From: Gracilimonas sp040117685
Lineage (GTDB): Bacteria > Bacteroidota > Rhodothermia > Balneolales > Balneolaceae
Direction: 5' to 3'
NCBI RefSeq assembly: GCF_040117685.2
Contig: NZ_JBEDYP020000003.1
Coordinates: forward strand, 1 to 64,000
DNA: 64,000 nucleotides
Shown: positions 60,326-64,000 of the stretch, one piece after another
Numbering within the stretch: position 1 is the stretch's first letter
Layout: every line of letters begins with the position of its first letter
The notes under the pieces: model-generated
What the model was told of the DNA's origin: nothing
What the model saw: only the letters and a program-made list of their open reading frames with translations
The model's database searches: none
Made by a program: the position numbers and the translations under genes

Positions 60326-61357
60326 ATGAAGATTGCGGTTATTGGAGCAGGAATCTCAGGATTAACAGCCGGACGAGAATTGGCACATGCAGGCCACGAA
60401 GTTGTAGTATTTGAAAAAAGCAGAGGCTATGGGGGCAGGCTGGCTACCCGTTATGCCGGTAAAGATAATGCCCATAAGTTTGATCACGGTGTTTCATTCT
60501 TTACAGCTGAATCTCCGGAGTTCAAAAAATTAATTACAGAACTGGCTGCTAAAGATATTGTTACAACCTGGGAAGGAAGTTATGCCACCAGGATTGCGAA
60601 CGGTGAGGTAACCATTCGGGAGAATGGCTCGCCTTATTACTATGCTCCCCAAGGGATGAATACCATTGGGAAGTATCTGGGTAGAAATCTCGATATCCGG
60701 CTCAATGAAAAGGTGGGAGGGTTAACTCATATCGGTGAAAACCGCCGCAAGAAAAAAAGCTGGATGCTGAATTTCCCAACTGCTTTAACGGAAAGCGCGG
60801 ATGCGGTTATTATTTCAGCACCAGCCCGTCAGGCTTATGCACTCTTAAATACCACCATCGATGAAATCGAAACACTGAAGATGGTCCGGGAAATTGATGA
60901 AGTGGAATATGAGTCTCAGTTCGCCCTGATGGCTGGTTTCGAAGAAGCAGACATGCCCGAGTGGAATGCGCTGGATTGTGAAGATGATATTATTGAATTC
61001 ATTTCCAATGAAACTACTAAGAGAAGTGAGGGAGATTTAAAAACATTGGTTGTTCATACTACATCAGAATTTGCGAAGAAGCATATGCACAGCGATCGCG
61101 AAGTGGCTGAAGAAATGATTATTGATCGACTTACGGAAATTTTAGGAGGATGGGCGGCTCTTGCAGATTGGAAAGAAATGCACTTCTGGAGATACAGCCG
61201 GGCTGTGAATCCACTTCCACACGACTTTATGGAAATTAGAGGAAACGACACTCCATTAGCTTTGGTTGGTGGTTACATGAACGGTAACACCGTTGAGTCG
61301 GCTTACCTGTCTGGATTGAGACTCGGAAAACACTGGGTTGAGCAATTTGCCGACTAA
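60326..61357 (+). CDS. FAD-dependent oxidoreductase, renalase-like
   Basis: A 343-residue flavoprotein. The dinucleotide-binding motif IGAGISGLTAGREL (residues 5-18) and VVVFEKSRGYGGRLATR (with the GG-RLATR FAD-binding signature) are typical of the renalase/amine-oxidase group. The C-terminal segment LALVGGYMNGNTVESAYLSGLR contacts the flavin. Members oxidise reduced or isomeric nicotinamide nucleotides, or small amines. It lies 61 bases after the AtuA gene and 33 bases before the ABC exporter, on the same strand. Confidence 0.88.
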   Translation: MKIAVIGAGISGLTAGRELAHAGHEVVVFEKSRGYGGRLATRYAGKDNAHKFDHGVSFFTAESPEFKKLITELAAKDIVTTWEGSYATRIANGEVTIRENGSPYYYAPQGMNTIGKYLGRNLDIRLNEKVGGLTHIGENRRKKKSWMLNFPTALTESADAVIISAPARQAYALLNTTIDEIETLKMVREIDEVEYESQFALMAGFEEADMPEWNALDCEDDIIEFISNETTKRSEGDLKTLVVHTTSEFAKKHMHSDREVAEEMIIDRLTEILGGWAALADWKEMHFWRYSRAVNPLPHDFMEIRGNDTPLALVGGYMNGNTVESAYLSGLRLGKHWVEQFAD

Positions 61358-61389
61358 TTAAATTTAAAAGCCATTAAACCGGATTAGGT

Positions 61390-63183
61390 TTGGGTGCTAT
61401 AAAACAACTTAACAGGTACCTTAAAAAGTACAAGGGCACGATGATACTGGGTGCCCTCTTCCTGACTGCATCAAATGCTTTTCTTGTCTGGATACCGGTG
61501 CTCATCCGGCAGACTATGGATGAGGTGGAGAGAATAGGAGAGCAGGGGTTTGATGTACCCTCAAGTATTGTGCAAACGCTTTTTACTACTGAAGCATCCA
61601 AGCTGCTTGCTACCAATTCCCTGATTCTCATCGGTGCGGTTGTGATGTACGGTATTCTGCTTTTTGCTACTCGTCAAACCCTTATAGTTACCTCCAGAAG
61701 GGTAGAGTTCGATATTCGAAATGATATAGTCGAAAAGCTGATGAAGCTCCCGCAACGCTATTTTGCGGAGAACTCCTCGGGCGAAACCTATGTCCGGGCT
61801 ACCGAAGATGTAGGTAAAGTTAGTGACTACTATGGGCCGGTAATCATGTACAGTATCAATACGATTACACGTGCCGGTTTTGTATTAACCATGATGTTCT
61901 TAGTGAATCCCACACTTACTTTGTGGTCTTTGATTCCCCTTCCACTCATCTCAATTTTTGCTTATTGGATTACCGGGTTCATCCACACACACTCAACCAT
62001 TATTCAGGAGCAGTATTCTTCGCTCGCCGGCAGGGCAAAGGAAACCTTTTCAGCCATCAGGCTCATAAAAGCATACAACCGCATTGATAATGAGCAGAAG
62101 TTATTTGAAGACGAGAGCGAAAAATACCGGAAGAAAAAACTTCGGTTAGATATGATTGAGTCTATGTTTCATCCCGCTCTTAATTTTCTGATTGGGATAT
62201 CCTTGCTTATTGTGATCTGGAAGGGGGGAGAAATGGTGATTGCCGGAACGATTACAGTAGGTAATATCGCTGAGTTTCTGATTTATGTAGCCTATTTAAT
62301 TTGGCCGGTTGCAGCTTTGGGCTACACTACGAATCGGTTTCAGCGTTCACTGGCATCCTGGAACCGTATTGAGGAGCTCATGAATGAACCTATAGAGATT
62401 AAAAACTCGGACGAGCAGGTTGATCGCGAAGTTAAAGGGCATATCGAGTTTAAGGATGTGGGCTTCAAATATCCGGATAACGATGAAATGGTGCTCAGTA
62501 AGGTCAGTTTTGAAATTAAACCCGGAGAGAATATAGCCATTGTAGGCCGAACCGGATCTGGTAAAACAAGCTTGGTGCAGTTGATACCCCGCCTTTTTGA
62601 CCCGGTGGAAGGGGAGATTTTGATTGATGGAGTCAACTTAAAGAATTGGTCGCTTGGCCGTTTGAGGGAAGCCATTGGTTTTGTTCCTCAGGAAACATTT
62701 TTATTTTCTGATACCATTGGTGAAAATATAGCCTTTGGGGTAGATAACGCCTCGGATGAGCAAATTGAGACAGCTGCAGAAAAAGCGCAGGTAAAACAGA
62801 ATATTTTGGATTTTGAGAAAAAATTTAAGACTATGCTTGGCGAGAGGGGTATCACATTGTCAGGTGGTCAAAAGCAAAGGACAGCAATAGCAAGAGCACT
62901 GATTAAAGACCCCAGGATTTTAATTTTTGATGACTCACTGAGTGCGGTAGATACAAAAACAGAAGACGCAATATTAAAACACCTCAGACAAGAGTTAAGC
63001 GGACGCACAACCATCATGATTAGTCATCGTATTTCTACTATAAAGGATGCTGACAAGATATATTACATTGAGGAAGGAAGCGTTGTAGAAGAAGGCACAC
63101 ACGAAGAATTGTTGGCTGAAGATGGCAGATACACCGCTATGTACAATAAGCAGATATTAGAACAAGAATTGGCAGAAATATAA
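61390..63183 (+). CDS. ABC exporter, fused permease and ATPase (MsbA-like)
   Basis: A 597-residue half-transporter. The N-terminal membrane domain (about 10-320) has six helices; the ATPase domain (about 355-590) shows Walker A VGRTGSGKTSLV, signature LSGGQKQR, Walker B ILIFDDSLS and the switch histidine ISHR. Homo- or heterodimers export lipids, peptides or drugs. The start is the TTG at 61390, since no ATG or GTG lies close. The sequence is of the common multidrug/lipid subgroup; a specific substrate cannot be given. Confidence 0.9.
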   Translation: MGAIKQLNRYLKKYKGTMILGALFLTASNAFLVWIPVLIRQTMDEVERIGEQGFDVPSSIVQTLFTTEASKLLATNSLILIGAVVMYGILLFATRQTLIVTSRRVEFDIRNDIVEKLMKLPQRYFAENSSGETYVRATEDVGKVSDYYGPVIMYSINTITRAGFVLTMMFLVNPTLTLWSLIPLPLISIFAYWITGFIHTHSTIIQEQYSSLAGRAKETFSAIRLIKAYNRIDNEQKLFEDESEKYRKKKLRLDMIESMFHPALNFLIGISLLIVIWKGGEMVIAGTITVGNIAEFLIYVAYLIWPVAALGYTTNRFQRSLASWNRIEELMNEPIEIKNSDEQVDREVKGHIEFKDVGFKYPDNDEMVLSKVSFEIKPGENIAIVGRTGSGKTSLVQLIPRLFDPVEGEILIDGVNLKNWSLGRLREAIGFVPQETFLFSDTIGENIAFGVDNASDEQIETAAEKAQVKQNILDFEKKFKTMLGERGITLSGGQKQRTAIARALIKDPRILIFDDSLSAVDTKTEDAILKHLRQELSGRTTIMISHRISTIKDADKIYYIEEGSVVEEGTHEELLAEDGRYTAMYNKQILEQELAEI

Positions 63184-63255
63184 GTTATCAACCGGGGCCA
63201 ATTGTATGAAAGCAATGCCCCAAAAAGAAAACATACATTACGGGAGATCAGAAAA

Positions 63256-64000
63256 ATGATTGTAGTACCTTTAGGAGTAGCTTCAGCAACCCCAACCGCT
63301 GTAAGACACTTACCCTCAGTAGCTTTATGGAGAGAGGGAAGTGTTTTCCTTTTCGATTGCGGTGAAAATGCACAAATGCGCATGCTTCAGGCAGGAATAA
63401 AGCGTTCAAAAATAGAAGCCATTTTTATTTCACATTTTGATGTGGACCACTTTTCAGGCTTACTTGGCTTACTGGCAACCCTTCAGCTTCAGCGTCGGGA
63501 TAAGCCGCTTACCATTGTGGGCCCGAAAGGCATCAAAGAATATGTGGAATGGAATCTCAAATTTTCTCAAATAGATCCGGTTTATGAAATTAACTTCCAC
63601 GAAATAGAGGAAGATCTTGAAGAAGTGGATCGTGTTTTTGATGCAGATGAATATTATGTAGAAGCTCGTCCACTGAATCACACCAAGTTTTGTGTAGGAT
63701 TCCGGTTCCAGGAAAAAGATCGTCCCGGTAAAGTAGATGCTGAAAAGGCTAAAAAAATGGGCATCTCCGAAGATGAACAATACAAGGCCCTTAAAGCCGG
63801 TGAGGATGTTACCCTGGAAGACGGCACTGTAATTAAGTCTCACGAAATAGTTGGTCACCCACGCCCGGGCGACAGTTTTGCTTATGTTACCGATACCGAA
63901 TACACTCCAAATGCAGTGAAGTTGGCGATGAATACCAACATCCTGTATCACGAAGCAACCTTTGGTAAAGATCTGGATGATAAAGCGAAAGAAACCGGAC
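63256..64000 (+). CDS. rnz: Ribonuclease Z, 5' part (cut by the window end)
   Basis: The first 248 residues of a tRNA 3'-processing endonuclease of the metallo-beta-lactamase fold. Family marks are the FLFDCGENAQMRML segment (31-44), the metal motif at 60-65, HTKFCVGFRF and the late YVTDTE and NILYHEATF segments. The usual HxHxDH motif reads H60-F-D62-V-D64-H65, with aspartate where the second histidine is expected (GAT in place of CAT). The start is ATG 63256; the downstream end lies beyond the window. It could also be a related metallohydrolase, but length and motifs favour RNase Z. Confidence 0.88.
   Translation, partial: MIVVPLGVASATPTAVRHLPSVALWREGSVFLFDCGENAQMRMLQAGIKRSKIEAIFISHFDVDHFSGLLGLLATLQLQRRDKPLTIVGPKGIKEYVEWNLKFSQIDPVYEINFHEIEEDLEEVDRVFDADEYYVEARPLNHTKFCVGFRFQEKDRPGKVDAEKAKKMGISEDEQYKALKAGEDVTLEDGTVIKSHEIVGHPRPGDSFAYVTDTEYTPNAVKLAMNTNILYHEATFGKDLDDKAKETG

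Noticed and set aside
1..64000. tRNA, rRNA, prophage or CRISPR-Cas genes
   Set aside because: I looked through the gaps and saw none that I could support.

Overview
The window looks like a chromosomal segment of a marine or saline member of the Balneolota/Bacteroidota group (Balneola/Gracilimonas-like). This is inferred from moderate GC, a very large secreted protein ending in a type IX secretion (T9SS) type A sorting domain, a GWxTD-domain protein, a TatA/GatA/PrmA/Ppx-type gene run, tandem Bacteroidota-style secreted amidohydrolases and hybrid-type reporter histidine kinases. No 16S gene is present, so the placement is an inference.

Layout. Bases 1-3095 are one large imperfect palindrome around about 1518. 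Its right arm carries the 3' part of an NSS-family sodium symporter and its left arm a riddled copy of the same DNA; this is either an inverted duplication or a fold-back artefact at a contig end. Bases 3160-8519 hold small stress and regulatory genes: GyrI-like, TfoX-N, a Gdx/SugE guanidinium exporter preceded by a guanidine-II riboswitch, a GlxA-type regulator, DUF4242, GNAT, an amidohydrolase and a methyltransferase. Bases 8520-12900 are accessory: three copies of a dispersed intergenic element, a RHH/PIN toxin-antitoxin pair, an IS110-family element, and a lipoprotein gene enclosed by complementary 12-mers beside an attC-like hairpin, which resembles an integron cassette. Bases 12898-21592 run mostly on the minus strand: DUF1801, a heptamer tandem array, an S9 peptidase, RlmD, a cyclic-nucleotide-binding protein and a BamA/TamA-like protein.

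Bases 21744-26987 are a tight plus-strand operon: tatA, gatA, SDR, M28 cyclotransferase-like peptidase, prmA, ppx. After an ECF sigma factor and a frameshifted lipoprotein comes a minus-strand operon: GWxTD, pdxA, methyltransferase, ftsE-like, queG. Then follow an acyl-CoA carboxylase beta subunit, the DUF3307/SatD pair with a doubled operator, recO, an HtrA protease, a LPP20-like lipoprotein and three tandem amidohydrolases, two of which have lost the metal-binding HxH.

Bases 45100-58830 are the most interesting part. Two paralogous sensor-kinase/NarL-type response-regulator pairs flank a 1,898-residue T9SS surface protein. Six copies of an 18-bp 7-4-7 palindrome lie in the non-coding gaps of this locus: in both kinase-regulator gaps, just after both regulator genes, and twice in the divergent promoter region of the surface protein. 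The sequences after both regulator genes also share an 11-base block and a near-identical terminator. This suggests a previously undescribed local regulon. The window closes with a frameshifted AtuA-family gene, a renalase-like flavoprotein, an ABC exporter and the 5' part of an RNase Z gene with an unusual metal-binding motif.
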